DNA of 64,000 bases, from the NCBI GenBank assembly GCA_905116865.2, contig CAJHNH020008552.1, positions 183,862 through 247,861 on the forward strand. Direction: 5' to 3'. Position numbers and translations under genes: made by a program. The notes beneath the pieces were generated by a model. The model saw only the letters and a list, made by a program, of their open reading frames with translations, made no database searches and was not told the DNA's origin. Source of the DNA: Candidula unifasciata (Eukaryota; Mollusca; Gastropoda; Stylommatophora; Geomitridae). Positions 27,701-42,700 of this stretch are shown piece after piece (within the stretch, counting starts at the first letter, position 1; the number at the start of each line of letters is the position of its first letter).

Positions 27701-30700
27701 TTTACAAGACTAATATTATGCAATAACGACAATTATATAAAGTCCACAATGTAAAGAAACATGCAGTGAAGGTTGTAATGTAATACAATTAGGACCAAAA
27801 TGTAATGTAATATATTAAAGTTCATAATGATTTTAATACCATGAAGACCATAGTATAATAAAGAATAATGTAAAATGCAATGAAGACCCTAATGTGATAC
27901 AAAGCCTAGTGTACTGTGACAAAACATAGTAAAGAGAGGACAAAGCAAGGACGCTATACATCTTCCACAATGTAATGCAAATGAGGTAACTGTGATCTAT
28001 TTATGGCAATCCAGGATCATTAAACCTTTTACAGTGTACCAAAAAGGCACAGAATCCATGATCATTAAACCTTTTACAGTGTACCAAAGAGGCACAGAGT
28101 CAGTGAATGCTGAAGATAGCATTAGTGCTCCGAAATTCCGGCAGACCTCTGCAAGTCAAGCCTTTTGAAGAGAAGGTGGTTTGATAAAGATACGAAAATT
28201 GCATGGGTGCTCCTGTCAGGGTTGGATATCCATCCAGAATGAATGGTTGGATATGGATATGGTTCAAGATAATTATGACTTTATTAGCACTCAGAAAGTC
28301 GGGTAGTGCTATGAAAATCTAACCATTTGAAGAAGAAAAAAAGGGGGCTCCATAAAGGTGAAAACAATGCATGGACATTGCTGTCAGGGTTTATATACAC
28401 CCAGGAAGCCTTACTGGATACTGATATGGTTTAAGATAACCTGCAGCTTCTGTGGCTTGAAGTTAGTGAAATGGTTTCACAGTGCATTGTTAGATGTGTA
28501 CCAGGGTACAATGTCCACTGCGAGCCATTACAGAAACAACATTATCATAGCTTTCAAATAAAGTATGAGATCCATGTGTGGGTTCCAGGGCCCTATTTTA
28601 GGGGAGAAACAGACCCACTGCCTCCCTAACAAGCATGTCGTAAAAGCTGTATAAGCAAGGATTTTTCTTCCAAAGTCAGAACACATCTGCCTGAGATATG
28701 AGGAACCAACAGTCTGCATATGAGTAAGCCAGATCTGTAAAAATGGATGTGCATGCATACAAACAATCAGTTTCTGGAACAAAGACTAATGTCCAAACTG
28801 GGAATAACAACCGAAACTTTCCGCCGGAGTCAACTGATAAATGTGAAAAAGTACAAGAGTAATACTACGGAAGAGACTGCGACCTTATCACATGTTACTC
28901 CCATAGTCAGCAGTGGAGACATGGCGGTACAAACTTTTATTTCATTAAAAGATAATGGTGCAGACAGGACACTAACCTCTTCGGCTGTGACCTGAGCGTG
29001 AGGAGTGGGGTAAGAGTCCAGGAGACATGGCAGAATAATTTTTTATTTCACTTAAAGATAATGATGGTGATGACAGGGCACTAACCTCTTCAGCTGTGAC
29101 TTGAGCATGAGGAGTGGGATAAGAGCCTAGAAGGCAGTTGAGAAAATGGCTGATGGCTGCTGCCGTGTTCATCATGTCGACTCCTTGCATATACTGGTTG
29201 TACAGGTGTTTGGCTGATCGGCAAATGAGCTCACTTATGGCAATGGTCTAAAACAAAAACATATCAGTATTAATAAATAGAATTATTTTACTGTGTCGTG
29301 GCGGTAAGCAATGGCTGTCATGTTTTGCCACCTCACACAGTCACCAGAATCACACCTCAGGTTCACGTCCCTGTCCCGTCCCATCCACTTGGCCAAAACT
29401 TCAGGTATCTATCTCTTCACCTTGCTTTTGCTCTCTTCCATCCATCTTGCTAGTTATTATCAAGTTCTTCTTCTTCTTTCGTTCACCATCTCTAAACTCC
29501 GGCAGAAAGTTACGGTTGTTCGTCTGCTTCTGAACTGCAGTCCTGCTCCAGAACCTGGGTGTTGTATGTGCATCCGTTTGACAGATCTGACTAATTTGTA
29601 TGCAGACTGTGGTTCCTTGCCTATAAGGCAGATGCACTCTGACTTCGAAGAAAGCTCCAGCTCCCAATTAGTCGACTCTTCCGACATGCTTTAGGACAGG
29701 CAGTGAATCTATTCTTGTTTGGGGAATCAAGTTCTTGAGTCCAGTCCATGTCATAACATTTCCACACACAAAAAACAACTGCTCTGAGATTCAAAATATC
29801 TTTTTAACCAAATCTTGAAATCTTCAATTTAACCTTAAGACAACATAACAGGCAAGTGAGGAGCGAACAGGGAATGTGACAGATGCTCAACTTTCATGAG
29901 AAACCTGAAATGGACATACAATCAGACTGTTACTGGCACCATTAGAACTGGAACTCTTCGCTGGCTGCTGAAGACGGGAACAGGGCATTTATACAATGTC
30001 AGTTCTTAAGTGACGTGACAATAGTGGTTCAGCGATCCATAAATACAGTCTACACAACACAGCAATACTCACATATACATAAGACAGAGTTGGGTATTTG
30101 GCAAGGAACTCTGCTAATTTCCCCAAGTAACGTATATTGATACCCCTGGAGAAAAAAAATTCATAAAAAATAGTGAACAAAAAAATACCCACACACTATT
30201 TCAATAGTAAAATTTTATTTTACAATGGCTTCTCTAGCAACATTTTTAATTTACCATAACAAAAATCCAGCTCTTTATGTTTCAATATAACTGCTGTTAA
30301 CTTAGTAAGACGTCTTGGTTTCATTAACACATCTTTTTTTCTTTGCATAAACTGGCTGTAAACTGGTGGAAAGTTCTGGTTGTCCATCTACTTCTAGACT
30401 CTACTTTCGTTCTCGAACTTGAAATTTGTGCACATGTCCATTTGACCAATTGGGTTAATTTATATGCAGACCTCTGGTTCCTCGTCTATCCAGTAGATAC
30501 ACTCCGACTTTAGAAGGAAATCACTCTAATTACATCTTGGTTTTTTTTTCTCCAGAATTGGGCCTTGGAACCGACATGGCAAAATGAAATTACTGGCCAG
30601 GAAACAACATATTGGTCTTACCTGGCATGCATGGATTCAGCCAGTGTGATTCCATCGACAGGAGATGAGGTGTGATCAAACCAGTCGTTAATCTGGAATA

Positions 30701-33700
30701 AATATTTACATTATAACATTCATCATCATTATAAATCCATTCTGCTGTTAAGTGTTGTGGGAAGGAATAATTTAATAAGTAGGTTAGCGTGAAGAGAAGG
30801 AAAAACTACCTACTCTTTTGTCTTGAAAATAAGGACAATTTAAAAACAAATCAGTAGCTACATTTAAAGTCTCTTTAAGACATATGAGAATTAAAATGTC
30901 CTTCTCTTCAAGACAAATGAGCTGTTCAACATTCCTTTCTTCAAGACAAATGAGTACTTAAACTGTCCTCCTCTTCAAGACAAATGAGCTGTTAATTTCT
31001 TCAAGACAAATGAGCTGTTAAACATTCCTTTCTTCAAGACAAATGAGTACTTAAACTGTCCTTCTCTTTAAGACAAATGAGTACTTAAACTTTCCTTTTC
31101 TTCAAGATAAATCAGTAGTTAAACTTTCCTTCTCTTCAAGTCAAGTAGTTAAACAGGGAACAGCAGCTCAAACAAACAGAACTCACCAAGAGGGGTATCT
31201 GACTAGCAACAATGTGCTGGGAAGCCATTTTTACAAGCTCCTTTTCTTTCTTGAATGTCTCACTCTGAGGACAGATGAACAATTAAACCGATAACATACA
31301 CAAAACACACATTCTGATATACAACAGCAGTATGAACTCTCCCACAGAAGGTGCCTGATCTTCAGAAGAAGATCTTGCCTTGCATGAATGCATTAGCCTA
31401 TCTTTATTACATATGAGCATATGAATTCTCCTTGTGTAATATACAGAGGGTGCAGGATGTGGCAGATGATCTCCAGATGGGTGTATCAGACGCAGGACAT
31501 CTTGCTCATGATAGGAAGGTTTTCCGGAGGGTTGTTATGGCAGCGAGGTTCCGCGAGGGACATGCTACTGAATGAATGAATGAATATACAGAGGGAGACT
31601 GCTGCGATTAGAACTAACTAAAAAGAGGGAGGGGACTAAGGCTGGAGGTCCCAGGTTTAGCCCCAGGTGAAATAGGACTATTTTTTTTTTACATGGACGT
31701 TTAGTAATTTCCTCTGGTCTCTAGGTAGTAAACTGGACGCTTGTGTGTACTGTTGCGAACGTAAAAATAATTCTCTAGGTAGTTGGAAATCCCAAAAGAA
31801 AGAAAGAAAAAAGCCTAACGCCGCTGCAGGGGCAAAATATGGAGTTTAAAATCTACTTGAAGTATTTCAAGATCCTTGCCAGTGCTTCAGTGTTTGTGCA
31901 CTGCGCTGAGATTCTTTGTACTCACGATTAAGTTAGAAGTAGAACAGAGCATGTTTGAGTTATTAACTCTTGTGCCATGATGTTGATCCATTGTATAAAC
32001 CATCTATAAACCAATAACTAACTATGCAATAAAGTTTTTATATATATATATATATATATAATTTTCAACACTCACTAAATGAATAAAGCAATTTGTTCAA
32101 AATTTAAAACAAAACGTTTAACTGCCATTGAGTTGAAAGAATAAGGTTAATCATAGATGCTGTAATATTAACTAGGTAAACAAGTAAACAAACACACTAT
32201 CTGTAGTCACTTACATCAGGCTGTGCGTGCCGGACATGTGGCTGAAAGACATCTGGGTTGAAAGTAATGCTGAATTCTGAAAACAGACATGAAGATATTT
32301 TTTTTAATGTCCACCCCTTGTAAAACTTCCATTCACTTATGATTCAATATCTGTCCTCTTCTGCCAAGTCACAGTCAATGGATATGTTATGAGAAATGAA
32401 ACTGGCCACCTTTACTTCTGATTTCTTTACCTGGTACTCATTTGAGGCTGAGTCAGACTAGGAGGAGCCAAGGTCATTTTTCGTGTCAGGATCTTTGGAT
32501 CCCACATCAACCGGGCCTCAAATAGGTTCCAGGTAACATCAAGTGCTGTTTGAGCAACAAAAATATGACTAGCATAATATGCCTATGGCACCACTGGTGT
32601 ACAACAAAATTGGTCCTGTGCTGTTACCAATAAGGCAGATGTGCCAAAGGCATATCAGGGTTCTCTTGCGGACTAATTTTTTTAGCAGATTATTATAACA
32701 GAGTGGGTACTGGTAGTTTGGAGTATTTCGCTTTTTGTTACTGTTGTGTATTTAATGCTGAGAAAGGCTCCGACCAAAATGTTGAGTCATCTGTTTCGTG
32801 CAGCTTGTTCTTTTCCCTTTCATTAAGCTTTCTAGTAACAGTTCACTGAATTAATTTCTAGGTATTAACTTGACTTCGCTTGCCTGCGGATTGGAAGGTC
32901 ATGGCTTTGAATCCTGACACGAAAAATGACCTTGGCTCCTGGTCTGACTCAGCCTCAAATGAGTACCAGGTAAAGAACTGAGAAGTAAAGGTGGCCAGCA
33001 TGATGCTGACCCCATCACCCACCAAGTGCTGATTGGCCTATAAAATACAGGTCTAGCCCTATGTGCCTAAAGTCATGGAAAAAGCTTATTTCACCATTAG
33101 CTTGACTGCAGTCACCTATTTTCACCCACAATATAACAGAGGCACTCTGCAGATGTCCTGTTGTATGACAGTGACCACAGAAGGCTATCAATATCCACAC
33201 TGTTAAAAACAAATGTACATTTACAATATTGCTTTCCTGTTTTAAGAAATTTTAAAGAAAAAGGAAAGAAAGAAATGCATAGATTTGCAATGGTGTTTTG
33301 CTATTTAACAGAGGAAAAACAGAAACACTTTGTTGAAAGGACGATAAAATTGACATTCAAATTCTTTGTATGAGTGAAAGTGTTCAAATTTGAAACAAGA
33401 ATACCTTGGGGTTCAAACAATCATTGACAGCTCATTTGCATCTGGGTCTTAACAAAAAATTTTCAACTGATAAAAAAACGCTATCGGATTACTATGCTTT
33501 TCTTTTTCTTATATATATATAAAACAACTTTAGCAACTCTGAAGCCATATCTCAGTCCTATCATTGTGTAATCACTCAATAAATGTAATACAATAAAGGC
33601 TCTGTGAGGATCATCATTGACATGGCATTTGAAAAGGTTTAAACAAGGAAGACACAAAAAAACATATTGCACAATTGATTGGCTAGTATATTTCGCTGTA

Positions 33701-36700
33701 TCTTGTCAGGTTTCACACAAAGTAACAGGTAAGCATGCAGTCTGTTTCCATCTTCTTTGTTTAAATTTACAATAAGAAAACCTGCTTTTAAACAAAAAAT
33801 TAAAACACATTTTTTTACCTAAGAAAAAAGTGAAAGTTGTCTACATTGAACTAGATTTTATCCCATCTGGCTTGTCACTTTCCACACAGCGGCTGGCCAC
33901 CCATAAAGAACATGGCACAATGTACTCTAGAGATCTAAAACTCATGCACCCGCAAACCAACCTACTGAGCATGAAGCAAAACCACACAACCTTTAGAGCG
34001 TGGATTAAATGGCTTAACCACTGTGCCTTCCCTTTACCTGATGTTCATTAATGATCAATGGTTAGGTAAATGCCACTGGTCCACATACAGCTCACTGACC
34101 CTGTTGTAAAATTCATATTCTTAAAAGGAGGTTGGGAGCCTGCTAGATCTAACACTTTAATGACTAGTTATCAAACAATTCCACAGACAGGTAAACAAAA
34201 TAAGTATCAGAAACAGGAAGTGATTCCCAAAGACTACACAAATCATTTACCGGTATCGGACATAGAGCCTGATGCTTGAGCTGCCTTCTTCACAATTTCT
34301 CGAGTGTCATCTTCAACTGTGGACAAGCAGTTATTGCACATTCTTAAGCATTTGAAGACAGTACATTATTATCTAACATACAGCCACCACAGTTGAGAAC
34401 CTAATTTATGCCTTTTGACAGCCATAAACTCTTTTTTGATTCAAATCCTAAACCAATGTTAGTGCTATTTAACTCAACAACTATCTATTTGCTGCGATCT
34501 AGCATATCCACGTAACTTTCCCTTCAATTAGATCTTTGAATTCACTTGGTCTTGCATGCATATTCACTTTACAGATCTGATTTATTGGAATGGAGTCCAT
34601 CAACCGCCTCCCCTCTCAGGCAACTGAACTCCAACTCTGGTGCTAACTCCCTAATTAGTCACCCTTAATGGCACTGCTTGTCAGAGAGACAGTGGATCTA
34701 TTCCTTTTCAGCCAAAAAAGGGTCCTCGAACCCACATGGGGACTTTAAATCAACAGCTGTGAATACATTTCTCAAGCTAATATACAATGATGTTACAAAA
34801 AAAAAAACATGCAAGAAAAAAAGATTTAAAAATCTGCAAGTAAACTTGCACCTTCCTTCTGTCAACATTCAGATATGAATTAACCCACAAGGGCTATTGA
34901 AAAACACAAAAGGTTTTAACTCAAATAAATATAAATTTTATGATTTAAATATTTAAAACTAGTATGTTAACAGCTGTGCCATGGAAACTCATGAAATCTG
35001 GCGACATGGTAGGACTCAAATAACTATTTTTACTTGATCAAAAGCTCAGCTATCCATTTCTAAGAATTCCTATGCCTTCTCTATTCAATTATGCATCAGC
35101 TAGCCTTTATCTGAGAAAGTAAATACAGTAGTCTAACTAAATATAACTCAACATGCAGCTACACTAGAATGTCAATAATTAAACTAAACATAACTGAAAA
35201 TCCAGCTACACTAGGATGCCAGTAGTCTAACTAAACATAACTCAACATGCAGCTCCACTAGGATGTCAATAATTAAACTAAACATAACTGAAAATCCAGC
35301 TACACTAGGATGCCAATAGTCTAACTTAACATAACTCAACATGCAGCTCCACTAGGACATCAGTAGTCTAACTAAACATGCAGCTACACTAGGATGTCAG
35401 TAGTCTTACTCAACAGTTCAACATGCAGGTACACTAGGATGTCAGTAGTCTTACTCAACAGTTCAACATGCAGCTCCACTAGGACATCAGTAGTCTAACT
35501 AAACATGCAGGTACACTAGGATGCCAGTAGTCTTACTCAACAGTTCAACATGCAGGTACACTAGGATGTCAGTAGTCTTACTCAACAGTTCAACATGCAG
35601 CTCCACTAGGACATCAGTAGTCTAACTAAACATGCAGGTACACTAGGATGCCAGTAGTCTTACTCAACAGTTCAACATGCAGGTACACTAGGATGTCAGT
35701 AGTCTTAACAGTTCAACATGCAGCTACACTAGGATGCCAGTAGTCTAACTCAACAGTTCAACATGCAGCTACACTAGGATGCCAGTAGTCTAACTCAACA
35801 GTTCAACATGCAGCTACACTAGGATGCCAGTAGTCTTACTCAACAGTTCAACATGCAGCTTAGGATGCCAGTAGTCTAACTCAACAGTTCAACATGCAGC
35901 TACACTAGGATGCAAGTAGTCTTACTCAACAGTTCAACATGCAGGTACACTAGGATGCCAGTAGTCTAACTCAACAGTTCAACATGCAGCTACACTAGGA
36001 TGCCAGTAGTCTAACTCAACAGTTCAACATGCAGCTACACTAGGATGTCAGTAAACATAACTGAACATGCAGCTACACTAGGATGCCAGTAGTCTAACTC
36101 AACAGTTCAACATGCAGGTACACTAGGATGTCAGTAAACATAACTGAACATGCAGCTACACTAGGATGCCAGTAGTCTAACTCAACAGTTCAACATGCAG
36201 GTACACTAGGATGTCAGTAAACATAACTCAACATGCAGCTAAGCTGAGAATGTTAGAAGCCAAAGGTTCACACCCTGCTTACGTGTTCCTCCTTCACTGC
36301 CAGTTATTGTCTCCACCAACTTCTTGGCCTCTTCTGTCACCTCGTCTTCATCATTCTTATTTTTGTTGTTTTCATCACAGCTATGGCCATTGGTTAATGC
36401 AGATTTCTCCTAAAAACAGCAACAAGAAAGAGAGCTTGTAAATTGGTTTTAATTCATAAGCCATGAAATTTAACTAGATCCTGGCCATGTCTATGCAGTT
36501 AAATGCCAAACTATAGCCCATAAATTTAATTTTCTTTTGAATTTAGTATAAAGCATATATTTTATTAGATCTATTCTGAAAAGAGATGGAAGAGATAACA
36601 TGATGGAACGAAAGGAGTTAAAGCAGATTGGGTTATTTCTTTTAAGAGTAATAAACCTCTACTTCTGTATACATCTAAGACTTATTTAATCACACTGTGC

Positions 36701-39700
36701 CCGTTAACAGCATGGCTACAATATTTGTAAAATACAGATTCAGATATTTGTTTGCCCAGGTTAGATTTCTCTGAGCCATAAACTTAAAGTCTTCAACATA
36801 CCTCAGAGTTTTTGGTCTGTTTGTGCAGAGCTTGGAATTGTAAAGCGGCGTGTTTCACAAAAGCTAAATATCGGCTCCTAGGAAAAAAAAGAGGGAACAA
36901 ATTATTCAGGACTAACTGGTTTTTGTATCATAAATCTACTGCACTATGGTCCACCACCTGTAAGCAAGTTGAAGTAACAATTATGAGATTGTGCATCTTT
37001 CCTGTGACAACTTGTATTTGTGGGCCATGAGCACTGAAATAATCTTCTGCAAACATCCGAAGATGTAACTGTGTTGTCTGGTTACAGCATGGCTGCGATA
37101 TGTGCGCCTTTCGATTTGTTAACCGGGTTAGCCTTCCCTGTTAGTTTTGTGGGGCACTATAGTCTAATTATTGTGTGGTCTTACAGTACAGGTGGTGTCC
37201 CACATCAGACTGGTCCAGGACAATCACAGAAGAAAAAATTTGCAACTGAAATCCTACAGAAAAACTCTTAGAATACCACAGACCGAGGAGAAAAACATTG
37301 ACATCCTACATGAGCTGAGCATAATCTGGCTCATAAACAGCGTCCTGTTCTGAAAGATGAGGCATTCCGGCCATGTTAAACGTCATGGTGGCCTAAAGAA
37401 AACTGTTACTGAGGGTAGTCACAAGAGAATCACACAGAGGAAAACCCCCGAAAATGTGGATAGAAGACAAAGATACAGTGGCTATGAAAGAATACAGGGC
37501 TGGAGAATTGGCTAGAGAAAGAGACTTTCATGTATGCAGTGAAAAAAAAGAGACATTCTGTAAAGGACCTGAAGACTGATGATGCTAAATTCTTTCATTA
37601 TCCATGTTTGAGAATCAGACATATGGCAGGCATGAGAGGCTAAGAACCAGGGAACCAGACCTCCAGGACGACCCAGGGTGCGCTGGGAAGACAACATCTG
37701 ACAGTCCCTAACTGACAGAGGACTGGAATGGAACAAAGCCAGAAAGAAAACTGCTGATAGAGACGTCTGGTGATCTCTCTGGCAAACCTCTACACCCCAT
37801 GGTAGAAGAAGGGCGACTAAGTAAGTAAGTAAGAGAATCAGACATACAAGCATCAAAATCTACATCCACAACACACTCACTCTGTGAATGCTTCAATGAG
37901 TTCCTGTCTCAGGCAGGCCAGCTTATGTCTGTGTTTCTTTGGATATCCGTGGTTCTTCATGAATTCAGAAAGCTCCTCTCCTTCAACTATAACAACAACA
38001 GAAACATACAAGTTACTAACTGTGCTGTGGTCAACTATAATATTTGAGCCTTTCACCAACATATCTGACTTCTACAGCATGTATTCGAGGACTAACTGTG
38101 CTGTGGTCAACTATAATATATGAGCCTTTCACCAACATATCTGACTTCTACAGCATTTATTCGAGGACTAACTGTGCTGTGGCCAGCTTTAATTTTTCAG
38201 CCTTTCACCAACATATCAAACTTAAATTTGTTGCCTGCACAAGCTTTGAGGGAGAACAATAGTCATGTCATATTATTATTTTTTTTAAAGCATCAATAAC
38301 TATTCCAGTACAAGTAATACAGGACATAAACTTTCCATCCTGACTTGCAATTCTGAACTGCAGCAAAGATTGTCTGCAAATGAAAGTAGAACCATGTTGT
38401 ACAACAATGAGAAGGAGACAAAGTTCTTTGGTCATGTGATGAGACAAGAAGAACTGGAAAATATTGTGATGACTGGAAAGATCAATGGTAGAAGAGGCAG
38501 AGGAAGAATTTCACAGCAAACAAATCATCCCATAATTGCTCTAATGCTGTGCTTGCAAAAACCACACAGAATGCTCATCGCTGTCCCCTTGGCACAGACT
38601 CCAGTCTTGGTAAAACCAATAGAACATGAATACATTAAACGAATAAGGCAGCCATCAGAAACAGTCAACCACTAGAATTACAGTTCACTGTCGATGGAAC
38701 CAGCAGCTACAAAAAAAAAAAATCAGCAGCAGCCCTCAATGTAGCTTCGACATGGTGTTCTACAAATATTCTCAGCTCTGGCCTAAAGTGAGGACACCAG
38801 ATTTTTCTTCAACCCCTTGCCTAAAAAGGGTAAATAAATTGTATAAGGCCCTTATAGTACTGCTAAATGACATACAAAGCAATAAATTCACAGGTACACT
38901 TAGGAGAGCAAAGAAATACAGAGAACACTTTTTTCAAATCAGATCAAATCAACAGGCATATTTTAATGTCTCATGCTATAACAATAAGCCAGAAAAGTTC
39001 CAACAGTGGACATTTTGGTGTACCGCACACACTGCATGCAGTGCACTTGATCACATAAACACACAGATCCTTTAACTCTCATACTGCCATAGCTGTTCGT
39101 GAATATGGCAAACAAGACAGAGTAGCTTACCTGGCAAGTAGTTTGCATCTGGTGGGAAAGTGCGCAATAAATCAAGGATGTAATGCCTCTGATCATTTCC
39201 AACAATTCCCTGAAAAATGGAAACTGCATTGTCAGAAAATGTCACACCTAGTGAAGATAAATAAGCATTGCATAAAATCTACAGCCATATCTCAGTCCTA
39301 TCATTTGGTAATCATTCATTATAATACAATAAAGGCTCTAATGGAATCATCATTAATATGGCTTGAGCAAAATTAGCAATCACTAACAAAACTGAAAACA
39401 TGATTTAATATTTTATCATATTTCAACCCCCGTTATGGAGGTCAATAAACTGTAAACATTATGTGGCACATAACAGCACAGCAAAATAATAATCATTAAG
39501 ATCATTCACACTGAACAAAGACTACAAACAGCTCACCTTGCACTCAATGGAGGAATACAATTCAATGGGCTCATCTTTACCGTTGAGTACCCTGGGGAAG
39601 TAACAAACTGGTAAGATTAAATACAGTGCATTTAACTAAATATGAAAACTTGGGAACAGAACAGTAGAAAAATAATATCCTAATAAATTACTAATGGCAA

Positions 39701-42700
39701 CACCCCCACCCCCAATCATCATTATGCCATCTTTTACAGTTCATTCCAAGCATATAACTCCGACCGCCCCATTTTTCTGCATAATCACTTTCTACAATTC
39801 TTTATGGCCTTGTGGGCTTCAGTGCAAAGAAACTTCAGGGATACATCTGGCTCCCTCTTGTGTGTTTTACCCACTGCCTGCACCCCCACCTTTCCCTCTA
39901 TACAACCAAGATTTCTAGCCAAAAAAAAAAAAACATTTTCAAGATGACGTGTGTCAAAGAAAACCTCAGAAAACAACACAAACAGAATAAGGAAAACCTG
40001 CATCATAATGTGCACATTATGTAATGTTTCATAACTTACTGATGAGGTCTGATTTTTAGTGCTGCTGCAGTCTTCTGAAGCTGTGAAATAAAAAAGAATA
40101 TTTCCAAGTTACACTCAAGAAAGGTGTCTGCAAACAGCTTTACATTACTGACAATTGCTGCATGCAACAATACTTGACAAAGCTGAAGGAACATGGCAGT
40201 GCACACATTTTCAAAAATCATAAGACAGTACTAAAGTCTGGAGGTGTAAGAACAACCATAACTTTTAGAGTTTACAGCTGGTGAGAGCATAGAAAAAATG
40301 AGACAAGACAGTACACCACACAAGATAGCACCCCACACAAGACAGTACACCACCTAAGACAATACACCACACAATCTCACATGACCTCCACCATAAGTCT
40401 ACAAATTAATATGGCAGTTACTACAAGCCTAGACAAAGAAATTCAACCTGAAAACAATGTTACAGCTTGGCAAACCAGGCCCATAGCCGTGTTTAGAGGG
40501 AAGCTCTAAGAAGCAAACAGAGCCAGCAGTACAGTTCTGATGAAGTAGCTTCCACAGTATGCTGTTCCATATATATATTAGTAGTTTCTTCCTTTTACAT
40601 TTACCAAAGCAGGCCGAGTGAGGGATCATGCTGACTAGGGAGCACATGGTCTCCACTGACCTGGCTTTGCGCCGTGGAGGAGGAGCTTCCTCCAAGGCCT
40701 TAACAAGTATCACCATAGGATGTCATTCCCATGACCCCCAAAAGCGCAGGAAAACACTATCGTTTGGAAAGTCAAACACGTGTCAACCGAGTAACAAACC
40801 TGCAAATTCACATGACATTTGCTGCCGGCCTCAGAATTACAATCTACATCTTTAAATGATGATCTCTGCTGCAAAATCAAATATCTAAAACATATGATCA
40901 CAAGCAGGGGAACAAATCATATCTTAGTTCTAGGTTCTAACAGAAATAACATTGTCCACACCACAAACACTTCATCATCCTCATCATCCTTATGTCACAC
41001 ATGGCTCACAGGTTATTCCTCTACTCTGTTCTATCCCAAGCAATTACTTAAATAAAACAGATGGAATACAGTTCAGCACCTTTGCTCTCTCTTTCTCTTC
41101 TTAACTTTAGGGTTTCTTTTAGAAGTCTTCATTTTCCCATTGCATTTGTTTCACATTACAGTGCCAGTCTGGTGATTATTCTGTCTGCTTCTAAGGATGT
41201 GCCCAATATAGTGCAGTCTTCATTATCTCTACCATCTTCTTTATCTGACAATTGTTGATACTAGTAGTTGTCCAGACATTTCTCAGCCTTTTTAAATAAT
41301 CCATTTCAACAACACAAAAAAAGCTTACCAGTTCTCTGTATTTGTCACTGGTGACTACCGTTTTCCCAAAATCCACTGAGCCATACACCACTGACTGTTC
41401 CTGTTCTCGCTCCAAGATTCCTACAATGGACATAACAAAATAAGAAACTACATATTCATAAACTGTTTTAGTAAACTGCTTGAGATTTTTTCTTTGTGTA
41501 CAGAAATCACCACTATGCCACCTGACATAATCATGTGGGTTCCAGGGGCCCCAAATGGGGGGGGGGGGCCTATCTACTAATGCATGCTGTGAGCTGATTA
41601 GACTTTGAAATGCAAGGAAAAAGTGCAGATACGTAGGTAAACCCTACCAGACCGTTGGCAATGTTTCGGGAAGTCCTAACCAGGTGATTGCTACTTTGGT
41701 TGGGAATTCGTAGTACTGTGAAAAATACATTCACAGGCTAAAAATATGGTCTCAGATGATTGTGACACATTTCAAATGACTTCCCACAAGTGCTGAGATT
41801 TCTTAGTGTGGATGTAAGGAAAATTCATAAAAAAATCAACAAGCGGATTTAAAACTGAGAGGTCTAGCTAGTCAAGTCCAAAAGGGATTGCTTTGTAATT
41901 CAGACTAAATACGTTCATGAAAAATATAACTTAGTTGAAGTGGCACACAGTGAGAGCTAGAGTGAGAAGGAGAATTCAAATTGTGAAAAACTAGACGATA
42001 GTAAGAGAAGGGGGCGTATCCTCAAACAGCAACATAGGTGGATTGTAAAACAAAGATCCTGCTAATATTGGCGCTAGATGAAAGGTAAACCTATTTTCTA
42101 CAATGTCTCTCCAAGTTTTATCTAATTCTAACTACTTGTTTGCATGTAACTAATATTTTTGTACATCATGTTTGTTTTTTCGTGTTAATGCCCAGGAGCT
42201 CAGGTATAGGGGACAGTTAGGTTCAGGGCCTCAGGTCTGGTAGGACGTCTGGCGAACTGTCTACCTAACCTCTCACCCCAGCTCTGAGGCGTGCTGTGGG
42301 CCTCTAAGTATGTATTCTGTCAGTGTTTTCAGCGACAACCCAATGTATCTGCAGAGAGAGAGAGGGAGAGAGATCTTTGACACCAATCACCCATTTATGG
42401 ACGAAAGCAAAGATTTTCCTCATTTAAAACAGAAAAATCAAAACCAGCTCACTACCTACAAACTTGCACTATACTTTCATTGTCAACTCAAGATTACATA
42501 CACGGATAAAAGCTAAATACTGGGTACATTCACAAATGATATAGCAACAAGTAAAACTAGCCAAGAAGGCTCAACTTAAAGAATGGGAATCAGAAAGAGG
42601 ATCTGATTTGCTAGTGTTGATGAGAGGATGTCCATGCTCACCAGTAACATTTTCGCCATGCTGGTGTCTAACAGAGTTCACATGGAAGCAGAAGAATGGC

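Noticed and set aside
28916..29020. Duplicated exon 26 end as an alternative exon
   Set aside because: There is no 3' splice site in front of it; only a decoy donor remains.
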